Assembly: GCA_964509505.1 (NCBI GenBank)
Contig: CAZDYP010000028.1
Span: 1-36,443 of the forward strand
Direction of reading: 5' to 3'
DNA from: CAZDYP01 sp964509505
GTDB taxonomy: Bacteria; Chloroflexota; Anaerolineae; JACRMK01
DNA: 36,443 bases
In this document: positions 15,665 to 24,520 of the stretch, in pieces
How the letters are laid out: every line of letters starts with the position of its first letter
How positions within the stretch are numbered: the stretch's first letter is position 1
Translations under genes and position numbers: made by a program
Notes under the pieces: model-generated
What the model saw: the letters and a program-made list of their open reading frames with translations, nothing else
Told to the model about the DNA's origin: nothing
Database searches by the model: none

Positions 15665-16794
15665 GACCACAAGTTCATAAATCGCTCCACACACTTCTCC
15701 ACACTATACACCTCTTCCACTTTTTGACGCGCAGCCCTTCCCATCGCTGCGCGTTTTTTTTCGTCTTGCCACAACTCTATAATGGCGTCTGCTAATGCGC
15801 GCTCGTCGCCCATTGACATGGCGAGGGCAGCGTCGGGCGCGAGCTCAGGCACGACGCCGACGCGTGTGCCAATGCACGGCACGCCACAGGCGGCCGCTTC
15901 AAGGACTGCCATGCCTTGCCCTTCGTGTAGCGAGGTTTGCACGAACATGGTGGATTGATGATAGAGAGTTGGCAATTCGTGATGCGCGACGGGCTCGCGC
16001 AAGGTCACGTGTGTTTGCAAATTCAGTCGCTCAAGCGCCGCCAGCAATTCACGTTTCAGAGGCCCCGCGCCCACCAGCTGCAAGCGCGCTTGTGGCATAA
16101 CGTCCATGACACGACGCATGGCGCACAATAACGTCAGTTGTCCTTTCACGGGCAGCAACGAACCGACGTTGACGAGCCGTAGAATCTCTGCCTCGTTCCC
16201 CATGCGGAGCGGAGGCTGGGGGGTGAGGGTAGCCGGCGCGAATAATCGTGTGTCCACACCCCATGGCAACCACACGGGCGCTGCGATGCCGTGTGCGCGT
16301 ATCAACTCTAAGGTGTATTGTGAGCCGCCCGTCACGCGGGTCGCATGGCGCAACGTCCACCGAATGAGACGACGTGGCAACGCATATTGTTGCACGCCAT
16401 AGCCGATGGAAGGCAGATGGCTCAGCTCGCCGCCGATGACGCTGACGATGCTGGGGATGCACAGCCAACGCGCTGCGGTCACGCCGATCCAGCCCGGCTC
16501 GTCAGCCCATTGCGTATGCAGCACGTCGAAGGGTTTGTGGCGATGGCGCTGCGCGATGAGCTGAACCGCGTTAGCCCACAACGTCGCGCTATGGACGCTG
16601 CGCCGTTGCGCCCAACCGAGACTATGCACGACGGCATTGCCAATGCGATAGGTGTCGCGCCGATGTGGATAGCGCAACGTAAACACTTCGAGGTCAACTG
16701 CTTTGGAGGCGGCGCGCACGAGATTGAGCAAAGCAGGGATACACCAATCATGCTCGTCGCTGCTAAAGCCGGGAAGAACGAGAGCGATACGCAT
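15643..16794 (-). CDS. Glycosyltransferase family 4
   Basis: A 383-aa GT-B enzyme that would transfer a sugar from a nucleotide donor at the inner face of the membrane. The C-terminal domain holds the E-x7-E motif (Glu291, Glu299 in LHEGQGMAVLEAAACGVPC) and the VNVGSLLPVKG strand; the N-terminal domain has HTQWADEPG and VIGGE. Residues about 187-204 (TPQPPLRMGN) are encoded by a C/G-rich repeat between the two domains, and the last residues come from the repeat at 15611-15664. It is the last gene of the minus-strand glycan operon, 128 nt after the preceding GT4 gene. Donor and acceptor are unknown. Confidence 0.9.
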   Translation of the reverse strand: MRIALVLPGFSSDEHDWCIPALLNLVRAASKAVDLEVFTLRYPHRRDTYRIGNAVVHSLGWAQRRSVHSATLWANAVQLIAQRHRHKPFDVLHTQWADEPGWIGVTAARWLCIPSIVSVIGGELSHLPSIGYGVQQYALPRRLIRWTLRHATRVTGGSQYTLELIRAHGIAAPVWLPWGVDTRLFAPATLTPQPPLRMGNEAEILRLVNVGSLLPVKGQLTLLCAMRRVMDVMPQARLQLVGAGPLKRELLAALERLNLQTHVTLREPVAHHELPTLYHQSTMFVQTSLHEGQGMAVLEAAACGVPCIGTRVGVVPELAPDAALAMSMGDERALADAIIELWQDEKKRAAMGRAARQKVEEVYSVEKCVERFMNLWSGNHMVA

Positions 16795-16849
16795 GGGTAA
16801 GATTCGGTAATCAGTGGTCAGTAATCAGCGCTCTGTCAAAAGTGCGAGG

Positions 16850-16930
16850 GTATTTCTACGGTGGCGCGCGATGGCGCTGCGAACGACGCAAGCCCTAGCA
16901 TACCAAGGAGGGGTGTGTATTTCTACGGTG
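16850..16930. repeat. 14-bp direct repeat: duplicated 3' end of a GT4 gene
   Basis: GTATTTCTACGGTG occurs at 16850-16863 and 16917-16930, each followed by similar GCG..CGATGGCG sequence. Both include the rc of the TAG stop of the minus-strand gene at 16923, so the end of that gene appears to be copied 67 nt downstream. The rest of 16795-16922 holds a short AATCAG word repeat and no gene. Confidence 0.6.
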
Positions 16931-18053
16931 TGTTTGAATGGCGTGCGATGGCGTCTGTGTATGCGGCTAACGCGCGTTTGCCGATGGCAGACCAAGTCAA
17001 TTCGCGTTCAAAATGATTGCGGATGGCGGCGCGTAATGCGGTGAGGTCGCGTTGGCTGACTGTGATGAGCGCGCGAGCGAAAGCATCGGCATCGGCGACG
17101 CGCCACAATGCGCCCAATGCGCCGTTGGCAGTCAACATGCGAAAAGATGGAATGTCGGTTACGACGGGCGCAACGCCACATGCCAACGCTTCGCCGAGCG
17201 CGTAGCCGCTGCCTTCGTGATGGCTGCCCAGCACAAACAGGTCGGCGGCGCTGTAAAACATGGTGAGTTGGTTATGCGGCACTGGCCCGCGTAGATGCAC
17301 ATGCTGGGCAAGCAAAGGCGAAGCTGCGAGACGCGCTTGTATTTGCGATAGCAATTCTTCTGTGCTGTACACCATCGTCAAATGGGCGTTGGGCAACTGC
17401 GACAACGCGCGCTCGAAGCCGTCAAGCACAGTCAGCGGATCTTTGTTGGCGTTGAGCCGCCCAACCCACAACACCGCAGGCTCGCCCACGACGCCGCTCG
17501 CCGCTCGCGCCGTTTCGCGTGAGGTGGGTTGCAGGGCGGCGCTGCTTTCCATCACCTCGTAAATTGGTTGAGTCGGCGTGAATACGCCTGCCGCGCGCCA
17601 CACGTCCGCCAACGCCGTCGCCGCAAACATAAAGCCATCGGCTGCGCCTAACGCACGCCGATAGATGAATCGTCGCAAGAAATTAAAGCGCAGCGCGGCA
17701 TATCCACCGTGATCCTGTACGACGATGGCGGTTGACTTGGGCAACTCACGACGTAAGTGCCACAGCTGAATCGGAAAGAACAGACCATTGACATGCGCAA
17801 GGTCGGGCTGTGCGCTAGCAGCGCGCCGATTGAGGCGCAAGGCGCGCAACGAACCATCCACGCAAAATTCATAGGCGACGCTGTTGCGCTGCAAGGTTGC
17901 GTCTTGATGGAAGCGTTGCACGACGGTCACTTGGGTCGCGCCTGCCGCCAACAGCGCCTCGCTCCAACCTGTGAGTGTGGTATAGCGTTGCAACAATTCG
18001 GCTGGTGCGGTGAGATTGGCTTCGTAATCGTAATTGAGTTGGAGGACGCGCAT
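16923..18053 (-). CDS. Glycosyltransferase family 4
   Basis: A 376-aa GT-B enzyme. The C-terminal domain has LWVGRLNANKDP, HVHLRGPVPHNQL and the E-x7-E motif (Glu280, Glu288 in HHEGSGYALGEALACG). The N-terminal half has AHVNGLFFP and VVQDHGGYA. It lies 26 nt downstream of the GT87-like gene, separated by a word repeat, and upstream of the second GT4 gene, so the four sugar-transfer genes probably work in one pathway. The sequence does not show which sugar it adds. Confidence 0.88.
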   Translation of the reverse strand: MRVLQLNYDYEANLTAPAELLQRYTTLTGWSEALLAAGATQVTVVQRFHQDATLQRNSVAYEFCVDGSLRALRLNRRAASAQPDLAHVNGLFFPIQLWHLRRELPKSTAIVVQDHGGYAALRFNFLRRFIYRRALGAADGFMFAATALADVWRAAGVFTPTQPIYEVMESSAALQPTSRETARAASGVVGEPAVLWVGRLNANKDPLTVLDGFERALSQLPNAHLTMVYSTEELLSQIQARLAASPLLAQHVHLRGPVPHNQLTMFYSAADLFVLGSHHEGSGYALGEALACGVAPVVTDIPSFRMLTANGALGALWRVADADAFARALITVSQRDLTALRAAIRNHFERELTWSAIGKRALAAYTDAIARHSNTP

Positions 18054-18060
18054 AACAAAA

Positions 18061-18082
18061 AGTAATCAGTAATCAGTATTCA
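18061..18082. repeat. AGTAATC heptamer repeats
   Basis: AGTAATC is repeated in tandem with a 7-nt period, next to the stop codon of the GT87-like gene. Confidence 0.5.
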
Positions 18083-19279
18083 ATGTTCAGCCGGCAGTGA
18101 GATACGCGGTGATGGGCTTGAGAATATGAACAAACTCCAGAGCAGCCCTGCGCCATATAAGCGTGGGTAGGCGAACAGCGCCAGCCAACCATCGCGCAAC
18201 GCTGGATGCTGGAAGGGCAATGGCATAATCAGCAATCCCAATGCTAAGAGCAACGTGAGGCGTGAACGCGGCGACAGTTCAGACCATGCCAATACTAACA
18301 CGACGCAGGGAACGAGCAAAATCAAAAAATGATATTGTTCCGCGAGCGGCGCGAGGATCATACACAACGGACTGCTTGCGCCAAGCGTACGTGCCAGTGG
18401 AACAACACGCCTGCGCCAAAGGGTGATACCCAATAAGACCGCGCTGCTGAATACCCAAAGAGGCAGCGCCAACCACGGCGCATTCCACAACGGCGCAGGA
18501 TTCCATTCGGCGTCATAACGAAAGAGATGTTGAAAAAAACTGTTGAGCGTTTGATAAGCGGTTACAGTGGCAGATGGGTCCGCAGCGCGCGCAAGCAATA
18601 CCTGTTGCAGATACATGCGCCAAATATCGGCGCCCATGAGCGGCAAGGTGAGCAACACACAGGCGACGATGGCGCTGAGACCCCACATCACGATGCGCCA
18701 CCGTCGTAAAGCCAACACAATCACCCACAACGGCCAGGCGTGCAACTTCCATGCGAACATCAAGCCGAGCGCGACCCCGGCAACCCCATCGCGCGCGCGC
18801 ATCATGCCCCAACAGACCAGCGCGTGCAGCAGCGCCATGAACACATAGATTTGACCGCGCGCCATGTTTTCGTATAACGGCGTCGAGAGTAATATGCCAC
18901 TCAACACGGCGATGAAAGCCCATCGCATGATGGATGTATTTGTGAGCGCATGGAATGACAAAGCGATAGCGAGCCACAACACGCCAAAATTTAGTATCGT
19001 CCAGACGAGAGGCGAGACCCATATCAGCGGCCACAGAAAGAGCCCAAGCGTTGGTGGGCTAGGCGCGAAGATGTCGGATACTGCGCCCTGTGTCAGCGCC
19101 AATGTCTGCAACTTGTACCACGCATCATCATAGACGCGCGTATCGAATTGATTGGCTTGCACCAAGCGCGCGGCGACGACGTAAGCGGGCGCGGGACCAT
19201 TGAACCACACAGCCCGATGCGCCATGATGAGCGCTAAGACGATGGCAAAGCCGATGATGAGCTGTGAGCGTGAGGTCAT
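18080..19279 (-). CDS. DUF2029/GT87-like polyprenyl-phosphate-dependent mannosyltransferase-type protein
   Basis: A 399-aa polytopic protein with about ten membrane helices. The stretch NMARGQIYVFMALLHALVCW matches the conserved GQ element of GT87 proteins, and LAEQYHFLILLVP resembles their conserved C-terminal helix start. Such GT-C enzymes take sugars from polyprenyl phosphate on the outer face of the membrane. Its ATG overlaps the stop of the GT39-like gene by 4 nt (ATGA), so the two are translationally coupled. The Asp-containing first loop (near residues 46-52, DTRVYDD) could carry the catalytic acid, but this is inference. Confidence 0.75.
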   Translation of the reverse strand: MTSRSQLIIGFAIVLALIMAHRAVWFNGPAPAYVVAARLVQANQFDTRVYDDAWYKLQTLALTQGAVSDIFAPSPPTLGLFLWPLIWVSPLVWTILNFGVLWLAIALSFHALTNTSIMRWAFIAVLSGILLSTPLYENMARGQIYVFMALLHALVCWGMMRARDGVAGVALGLMFAWKLHAWPLWVIVLALRRWRIVMWGLSAIVACVLLTLPLMGADIWRMYLQQVLLARAADPSATVTAYQTLNSFFQHLFRYDAEWNPAPLWNAPWLALPLWVFSSAVLLGITLWRRRVVPLARTLGASSPLCMILAPLAEQYHFLILLVPCVVLVLAWSELSPRSRLTLLLALGLLIMPLPFQHPALRDGWLALFAYPRLYGAGLLWSLFIFSSPSPRISLPAEH

Positions 19280-20886
19280 GGGTCGAGTTGATACACTTGC
19301 ACGAGCGCGCCATGGTGGTCGCGCAGCTCGCCGATGCGGCGCGCGCGATGGCGCTGCAAGTAAGCGGATAGCGTTTGGCTGATGGCGGCAGCGCTTGGAG
19401 TATCGTGCGCCGTGAGCAAAGTGATTGTATATGAGTCGAAGATAATGGCGTGCGGCGCGACTTGTTCAAGCGCCGCATCCAATGAGATAGGATATTGGCT
19501 GATATGCGGCGAAGCGAGGTCGAAGGGCAAGACCCATGAACGATACGCTTGCGCGTGCTCCGTCAGCGCGAGCCAATAGCGCGGCAGACCTAATACACGC
19601 GTGGCTGGCGGAACGATGTCGCGCAGCTCTGCAAAGAATTGTGTGGGCGATGATACTTGATTTGCTGATTGGTGTAACTGTATCCAGCCATACACGCCTT
19701 GCGTGATAAGCGCTGTGAGTAATAGCATCGTCACCACACGCCAACGCGACGCCATGAGGCGTTGGATAGCGCACGCCATTACCATTGCGAACAGCGGCGC
19801 GAGGAGCGCGACGTAGTTATATTGCTTGATTTTGATGAGTAAGGCAAAGCACACTAGCAACACCCATGTGGGCAATAGCAACCACCGCAGCGCCTGTTGA
19901 CGCTCGCGGATGGCGCGCACGCTTGTCGCGAGCAGCGCGATGGGGAAACTCATCAAACACCAAAAACCAACGCGCCATCGCGTACTCCAGTCAGAGACGC
20001 CCAGACGATAGCGACGCGGCTCGTTCAAGAGATTGTCGAAGTAAAATGAAGGATTAAGCAAGGCAAAGCGGTCGCTGTATTGAAAATTTTGTCCGAGGTA
20101 ATCGTCGCGATACCATCCCGCTGCCAATACCCAGGGCAACCATGCGAGCGTGATGCCTGCAATGACGAGTGAAGCGTGAAACGTGAAGTGTGAAGCGCGG
20201 AGTGTGATACGTGACGTGTGATATGCGATGGAGTCGAGGGCGAGCAGCAGCAACAACGCAATACCCCAGAAGAGACCGTATAGGTGCGCGAGACCCGCGA
20301 AACCGACGAAGAGGCCGCTGAGAAAATCGTAAGAGCTGCGTTGGGTTTCTCTGGCGCGCATGAAGCACCACCAGGCGGCGAGGTTCAGTGGCGGCACGAG
20401 AATGTCGTAACGGGCGATGCGCGACAAATCTACGAGCGGCACGCCGCTGGCGAAGGGGTGAATGCCTGCGGGCGTCCATTGCCAGCACAACAACAACCAC
20501 ATGGCGAGGATGGCGATGGATGCGCCAAACAACTTGCGCGTAGTGGCATAGGTGAGCGCGAGTGTGAGCGTGCCTAGCGCGATGGGCAGGAAGCGCAACT
20601 GAAAAACGCCGACGCCGAAGGTGTGTGTGCTTGCGCCTTGCAGGATTGCCATCAAGGGCAAGAACTCGAAGTAACGCAACTCGATGTGATGAAAGCCTGC
20701 GAGCAGGTCCGAGCCATAGATGCCCTGTGTGAACAACTTGTAGCCCGGCGAGAGAATCCACACTTCGTCGTCGTTGATGTCAGGATAGCGATCAAGGTTG
20801 AAGATGGAGATGGCCCAGAAGAGGAGGAGGAGGGCGAGCGGCGTGAGACGTGAAACGCGAAATGTGAAGCGTGAAGGCGCAGACAT
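19276..20886 (-). CDS. GT39/ArnT-like GT-C glycosyltransferase
   Basis: A 536-aa membrane protein with about eleven helices. The first loop has DINDDEVW (Asp39-Glu41), the acidic motif expected for the catalytic base of GT39-like enzymes using lipid-linked sugars. The start ATG shares its A with the TAA stop of the amidohydrolase (TAATG), so the two are coupled; it also overlaps the next gene by 4 nt. The N-terminal residues SRFTFRVSR and an internal loop (RITLRASHFTFHAS) are both encoded by CGTGAA-word repeats. The C-terminal 150 residues are soluble, probably periplasmic or external. Confidence 0.8.
   Translation of the reverse strand: MSAPSRFTFRVSRLTPLALLLLFWAISIFNLDRYPDINDDEVWILSPGYKLFTQGIYGSDLLAGFHHIELRYFEFLPLMAILQGASTHTFGVGVFQLRFLPIALGTLTLALTYATTRKLFGASIAILAMWLLLCWQWTPAGIHPFASGVPLVDLSRIARYDILVPPLNLAAWWCFMRARETQRSSYDFLSGLFVGFAGLAHLYGLFWGIALLLLLALDSIAYHTSRITLRASHFTFHASLVIAGITLAWLPWVLAAGWYRDDYLGQNFQYSDRFALLNPSFYFDNLLNEPRRYRLGVSDWSTRWRVGFWCLMSFPIALLATSVRAIRERQQALRWLLLPTWVLLVCFALLIKIKQYNYVALLAPLFAMVMACAIQRLMASRWRVVTMLLLTALITQGVYGWIQLHQSANQVSSPTQFFAELRDIVPPATRVLGLPRYWLALTEHAQAYRSWVLPFDLASPHISQYPISLDAALEQVAPHAIIFDSYTITLLTAHDTPSAAAISQTLSAYLQRHRARRIGELRDHHGALVQVYQLDP
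20167..20228. repeat. CGTGAA-word repeats inside the GT39-like gene
   Basis: GAAGCGTGAA, ACGTGAAGTGTGAAG and GATACGTGACGTGTG words follow one another. The same vocabulary returns at 20842-20880 at the start of this gene and at 13311-13350. The frame is kept. Confidence 0.6.
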
Positions 20887-22121
20887 TATGCGTTGACTCC
20901 AACTTCGGCAATGCTACATTGGCGCAAGCGCGCGACGATGGAACGCTCTAAAAATTTTTCACAGCTATCTACTTGAATGCGTTCAGCGCGCATGTGACTC
21001 GCGGCGAATACGTGAGCATATTTCGTATCGGCATAGCGTGCGCGCCCACCGATGATGATCAATTGCACATCACGCCGCGACCTCATCCCTTGCCCCTCTC
21101 TTTGTAGGAGAGGGGAGACTGACGCGGGCATCACCAGCAAATCGGCTAATGCGCCCACCCGCAATTCCCCCACGTCTTTTAAGCGCAACAGACGCGCTGC
21201 ATCTACGGTCACCATTTTGAACAGTATCTCGTCAGTTGCCATGCTCGTCGCGCGCGCGACACACAGTTCTGTGAGCAAATCGCGCTCGCCGCTTAAGCGT
21301 GAATCGCTGCCGAGCGCGACGCAACCATGCCTAGCAAGCGCACGTACATCCGCCGTTTGTCCGAGCATGAATAGATTTGAGGAGGGACACCAGATCAAGC
21401 CGCCCCCTAATGCCTGCAACAAGGCACGGTCGCTATCGCTCAAGCCAACACCATGCACGATGAGCGTGTTTGGCTTGAGGCAACCGAGCTGATAAAGCCG
21501 TTGCAACTCTACGCGTGCTTCGTCGTCGGCGCCTTCTGCGAGATGGATGATCCACGGCCACGTTTTGGGCGTGCGCTGATACGAAGCGCGCACGCTGTCA
21601 GCGCCATCTATCAAAAACGAATGCGCCCAACCATAGTCCTGCACAACGCGCACAGGGAAGTTACAAGACCCAAAGGGTTTTGGAAACCCTTTGGGTCTAA
21701 GCGCGTGATGCAATGGATTGTGATGCGCCACAGTCGTGACGCCACTCAATAAATTTTTGAGACCGCCAATGAATAAACGATCATTGAGCGGCGCGGACAT
21801 GGGCGCAATCAATTGGGGGTCGGTCTTGAAACGCGGTTGAAAGTCGGCAATCCAATCGCGCGAGTTCACATAGCGCTCGCGCCATTTGAGGCGAGGAAAG
21901 TTGTTGAGCTCTAAGTGATCATGCGCGTTGATGAGGCCGGGCAACAGCCAGTCGCCATCGAGGTCAATCACCTGATCGCCGCGTTGCGGCGGTTCGCCGA
22001 TGGCACGAATGCGCTCGCCGACGATGCGGAGGGTGGCGGCGTCAGTGTGGGGGAGGCGAGCGTTGAGGAAGGTTAGTGGTTTGTCGAATAGTCGCATAGT
22101 CGCGTAGTCAAGCCGATGCAC
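20886..22121 (-). CDS. Amidohydrolase-family metal-dependent hydrolase
   Basis: A 411-aa protein of the cytosine deaminase/ATZ-TRZ type. Metal-binding motifs are His67 and His69 (GLINAHDHLELN), His193 with Glu196 (HLAEG), His223 (VHGVGLSD) and Asp273 (LGSDS), all present. It may deaminate or hydrolyse a cyclic amide-like substrate; the real substrate is unknown. The start is GTG at 22121, one nt after the TAG of the methyltransferase, and its stop overlaps the next start, so it sits mid-operon; an internal ATG at 22097 is the alternative start. A perfect palindrome at 21666-21698 encodes RPKGFPKPFGS in a loop after AHHNPLHHA, and a second repeat at 21093-21115 encodes part of a C-terminal loop. 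Neither disturbs a metal ligand. Confidence 0.85.
   Translation of the reverse strand: MHRLDYATMRLFDKPLTFLNARLPHTDAATLRIVGERIRAIGEPPQRGDQVIDLDGDWLLPGLINAHDHLELNNFPRLKWRERYVNSRDWIADFQPRFKTDPQLIAPMSAPLNDRLFIGGLKNLLSGVTTVAHHNPLHHALRPKGFPKPFGSCNFPVRVVQDYGWAHSFLIDGADSVRASYQRTPKTWPWIIHLAEGADDEARVELQRLYQLGCLKPNTLIVHGVGLSDSDRALLQALGGGLIWCPSSNLFMLGQTADVRALARHGCVALGSDSRLSGERDLLTELCVARATSMATDEILFKMVTVDAARLLRLKDVGELRVGALADLLVMPASVSPLLQREGQGMRSRRDVQLIIIGGRARYADTKYAHVFAASHMRAERIQVDSCEKFLERSIVARLRQCSIAEVGVNA
21093..21115. repeat. CCCCTCTC/GAGAGGGG hairpin inside the amidohydrolase gene
   Basis: CCCCTCTC (21093-21100) and GAGAGGGG (21108-21115) are perfect 8-bp arms with a 7-nt loop. A related GGGAGAGGGGGTGAGAG word lies at about 5351-5367 in the YfhO-family gene. 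Confidence 0.7.
21666..21698. repeat. Perfect palindromic element inside the amidohydrolase gene
   Basis: AGACCCAAAGGGTTT (21666-21680), TGG loop, AAACCCTTTGGGTCT (21684-21698): 15 perfect base pairs. The element is 33 nt long, a multiple of three, and stays in frame. A half copy may lie at 36400-36416. Confidence 0.9.
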
Positions 22122-22122
22122 G

Positions 22123-22833
22123 CTATGGTCTTGACGCTTTCACCACCAACACCAAGGGCGTCCCCCGCCACTTGCGATAGAACTCCATCGAACCATCGAA
22201 GGCTTCGGTTAGCTCGATGCCCGCGCGCACTTCGCGCAGAGCTTCAATTGTCAGGCCCGCGTTACGCGCTGCGTTGCGCTGCGCTTCGAGGGTGAAGATG
22301 GTGTGCGGCACGGTGATGGCGTGCCCATCATTCGCGCGAAATGTGCGCGTCATGCCAACTTGCGCCGCGCGCGGATGAAAGTCCGAATACACCAATATGC
22401 CACCCCGTCGCAACACCCGCGCACACTCGCGCATCCATACCTGAAGGTCGTCGGCATGACCAATGGCCAAGCCTGATACGATCACATCGAATGAGTCATC
22501 AGTTAATGGCAGTTGCATCATGGAAGCGCGCACGGCGGCGAATGGCGAATGGCGAATGGCGAACTGTGATGGGGTTTTGGAATTGGGGATTTGTAATTTT
22601 GCCAGCCGCGCCAACATCTCCGCCGAAAAATCGAGCGCGACCACCGCCGCCGCGCCGCGCTCCAACAAGATATGCGTGTAACGCCCCGTGCCACAGGCTA
22701 AATCTAACACCCATCGCCCATGCGCATCAGGCAACAACTCCAACATTGCCGCTTGTTCCGCGCGCATCAATGGGTTGTGCGCGCACGGTGGGTAGGAGGC
22801 AGCCCAACGGTCGTATGCCGCAAGGGTGGTCAT
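22123..22833 (-). CDS. Class I SAM-dependent methyltransferase
   Basis: A 236-aa protein with the SAM-binding motif VLDLACGTG at 42-50, the acidic ALDFS end of strand two (66-70), and SFDVIVSGLAIGH followed by ECARVLRRGGILVYSDFHP, the usual motif IV and V region of Methyltransf_11-type enzymes. I start at the ATG at 22833; the longer frame to 22902 only adds repeat-encoded residues. Residues about 80-100 come from the heptamer repeat at 22538-22566 and lie between strand three elements. It is the first gene of the coupled set that continues with the amidohydrolase. The substrate may be the product of that pathway, but this is inference. Confidence 0.88.
   Translation of the reverse strand: MTTLAAYDRWAASYPPCAHNPLMRAEQAAMLELLPDAHGRWVLDLACGTGRYTHILLERGAAAVVALDFSAEMLARLAKLQIPNSKTPSQFAIRHSPFAAVRASMMQLPLTDDSFDVIVSGLAIGHADDLQVWMRECARVLRRGGILVYSDFHPRAAQVGMTRTFRANDGHAITVPHTIFTLEAQRNAARNAGLTIEALREVRAGIELTEAFDGSMEFYRKWRGTPLVLVVKASRP
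22538..22566. repeat. GCGAATG heptamer repeats inside a methyltransferase gene
   Basis: Three tandem GCGAATG units, period 7, continue into GGGGTTTTGGAATTGGGG words. In frame. Confidence 0.7.
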
Positions 22834-22834
22834 T

Positions 22835-22922
22835 GGATGTTGGAGATTAGAGATTAGAGATTTTAGATGTTTGATTTTAGATTTTAGATTGACGCGGCTC
22901 ACGACCTATATCTCCAACATCC
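22835..22922. repeat. Inverted repeat at the start of a methyltransferase gene
   Basis: GGATGTTGGAGA (22835-22846) and TCTCCAACATCC (22911-22922) are perfect 12-bp arms, with AGATTAG and GATTTTA words between. It lies directly before the ATG at 22833, where a ribosome-binding site would be expected. CCAATTA words at 22937-22960 follow. Confidence 0.75.
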
Positions 22923-22980
22923 AAAGACTGACCTTCAATTACCAATTACCAATTACTCATTACTCCCGACTCATTACTCT

Positions 22981-24450
22981 TTAGAACCCCGTTGTCTCTG
23001 GTCGCTGATACCCTACGAACTTGTGATAGGCGCGCAGCTCGAGGGGGAAGTGGTAGAAGCGCGAGTGATAACGCCACGACGAGATGGCGCGCAACACCTG
23101 GCGCCGCAAGCCTTTGAGCTTGATGTCCGTCGTCGTCGGATAATACGCATTCAGCACGCGCTCGAAGTTGCGTACCTTCTGCTGCGTCTCTTGAGTGAGC
23201 CACGGGTTATGCGGATCGCGTCGCAACGAAAACTCGCGCCAGTCGCCGCTTACCCAACCTTCGAGTGTATCGGGAAACTTGAAGCCCATCGCCTTCGCTT
23301 CTTCGTAGAGTGTGCCTTCGTGTGGGACGGGCGTGTACATATACATGATGATTTCAGTGGCGGGATTCGCTTCCTTCACGCGGCGAATGAACCCGATGGT
23401 GTTCTCGATGTCGGCGAGTGGGTCGGGTGGATTGCCCAGCACAAACGAATACTCTGGCACGATGCCATGTTTGCTCATGCGCTTCGCCAATTCGAGTGTG
23501 GCATTCGGCGTGACCTTGCCGCCCTTGTTCATGCGCTTTAATACTTCCTCGCTGCCCGACTCCGCGCCGCAGAACACCATCTTCAAGCCGCTCGCCTTCA
23601 GCTTCAGCCACATCGCGTCATTGTAACGCATCAGTTCGTCAATGCGCCCCAGCGCCCACCAGGTCATCTTCAAGGGGGTGATGCGCTCCGCAAATTCGGC
23701 GACGCGCGCCTCGTTCACGAAGAAATCCATGTCGTGAAACTGAATTGCATCCGCGCCATAGGTTTCTTTTTGGAAGCGTAAAATCTTTTCCATGCGCGCA
23801 GGCGATTCGGGCAGCCACTTGCGGTTGACCATATCTACGACGGCGCAGAAGTTACAGGCGAATGGGCAGCCATAAGACGAGTGATGCGTGCCGACTCGCT
23901 TGCCGAGATAGTGCTTGTGGAAGTAGCGTTCCATCGGAACTTTGTGATAGGGCCACACCGGCAACTTGTCGAGCGGGATGAGCGGACGATGAGGATTCTC
24001 CTTGATGACACCATTTTCTTTGTAGGTCAAGCCAAAGATAGAAGCGAACGAGCCGCCATCTTCCAACGCGCGCACGAGTTCGAGGAACGTCTGCTCGCCT
24101 TGACTGTGAACGCAACAATCCACGTAATGTTCTTTGAGGATGACATCGGCGTGTTGCGATGGGAAGTAGCCGCCCCACACGATAGGCACATCAGGCAGCG
24201 CGGCTTTGATGCGTTTCGCATCAGGCACGGCATGATTGAGCTGCGGACCAGGCATGACCGTGAAGCCTATTGCCGTGAGTTTTGTTTGTTTTCCTTTCTC
24301 AATGATGTACCCCACAGGATCGCTTAGTAAATTGCCGTCCACCATTTCGTATTCATGCTCGCCTTCCAACAACGCGGCGACGGCGAGCAGCGACATCGGC
24401 AACGGTTTTTTGCGAGAGGGGGTGCTCCAAGGGTTGTAGAGGATGATCAT
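22981..24450 (-). CDS. B12-binding-domain radical SAM protein
   Basis: A 489-aa protein with an N-terminal cobalamin-binding-like Rossmann domain (residues about 1-145, with IVWGGYFPSQH) and a radical SAM core whose cluster motif is Cys195-x3-Cys199-x2-Cys202 (YGCPFACNFC). Further core signs are GAESGSEEVLKRMNKG and EYSFVLGNPPD. Such enzymes bind a 4Fe-4S cluster and SAM and often methylate or rearrange unreactive carbons; BchE is a relative. The DxHxxG motif of base-off cobalamin binding is absent, as in many members. The start ATG at 24450 has GGAG 9 nt upstream. The gene lies 70 nt downstream of a methyltransferase and upstream of the glycan operon. Substrate unknown. Confidence 0.9.
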   Translation of the reverse strand: MIILYNPWSTPSRKKPLPMSLLAVAALLEGEHEYEMVDGNLLSDPVGYIIEKGKQTKLTAIGFTVMPGPQLNHAVPDAKRIKAALPDVPIVWGGYFPSQHADVILKEHYVDCCVHSQGEQTFLELVRALEDGGSFASIFGLTYKENGVIKENPHRPLIPLDKLPVWPYHKVPMERYFHKHYLGKRVGTHHSSYGCPFACNFCAVVDMVNRKWLPESPARMEKILRFQKETYGADAIQFHDMDFFVNEARVAEFAERITPLKMTWWALGRIDELMRYNDAMWLKLKASGLKMVFCGAESGSEEVLKRMNKGGKVTPNATLELAKRMSKHGIVPEYSFVLGNPPDPLADIENTIGFIRRVKEANPATEIIMYMYTPVPHEGTLYEEAKAMGFKFPDTLEGWVSGDWREFSLRRDPHNPWLTQETQQKVRNFERVLNAYYPTTTDIKLKGLRRQVLRAISSWRYHSRFYHFPLELRAYHKFVGYQRPETTGF

Positions 24451-24520
24451 GAAAATGCTCCAAGATGTAGGATACAAGATACCAGATGCAGGATGGCGTT
24501 TTCTATCTTGCATCGGTCGT

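Noticed and set aside
22835..22985. CRISPR array
   Set aside because: The repeats are 6-9-nt words without regular spacers of 30-40 nt, and no cas gene is present.
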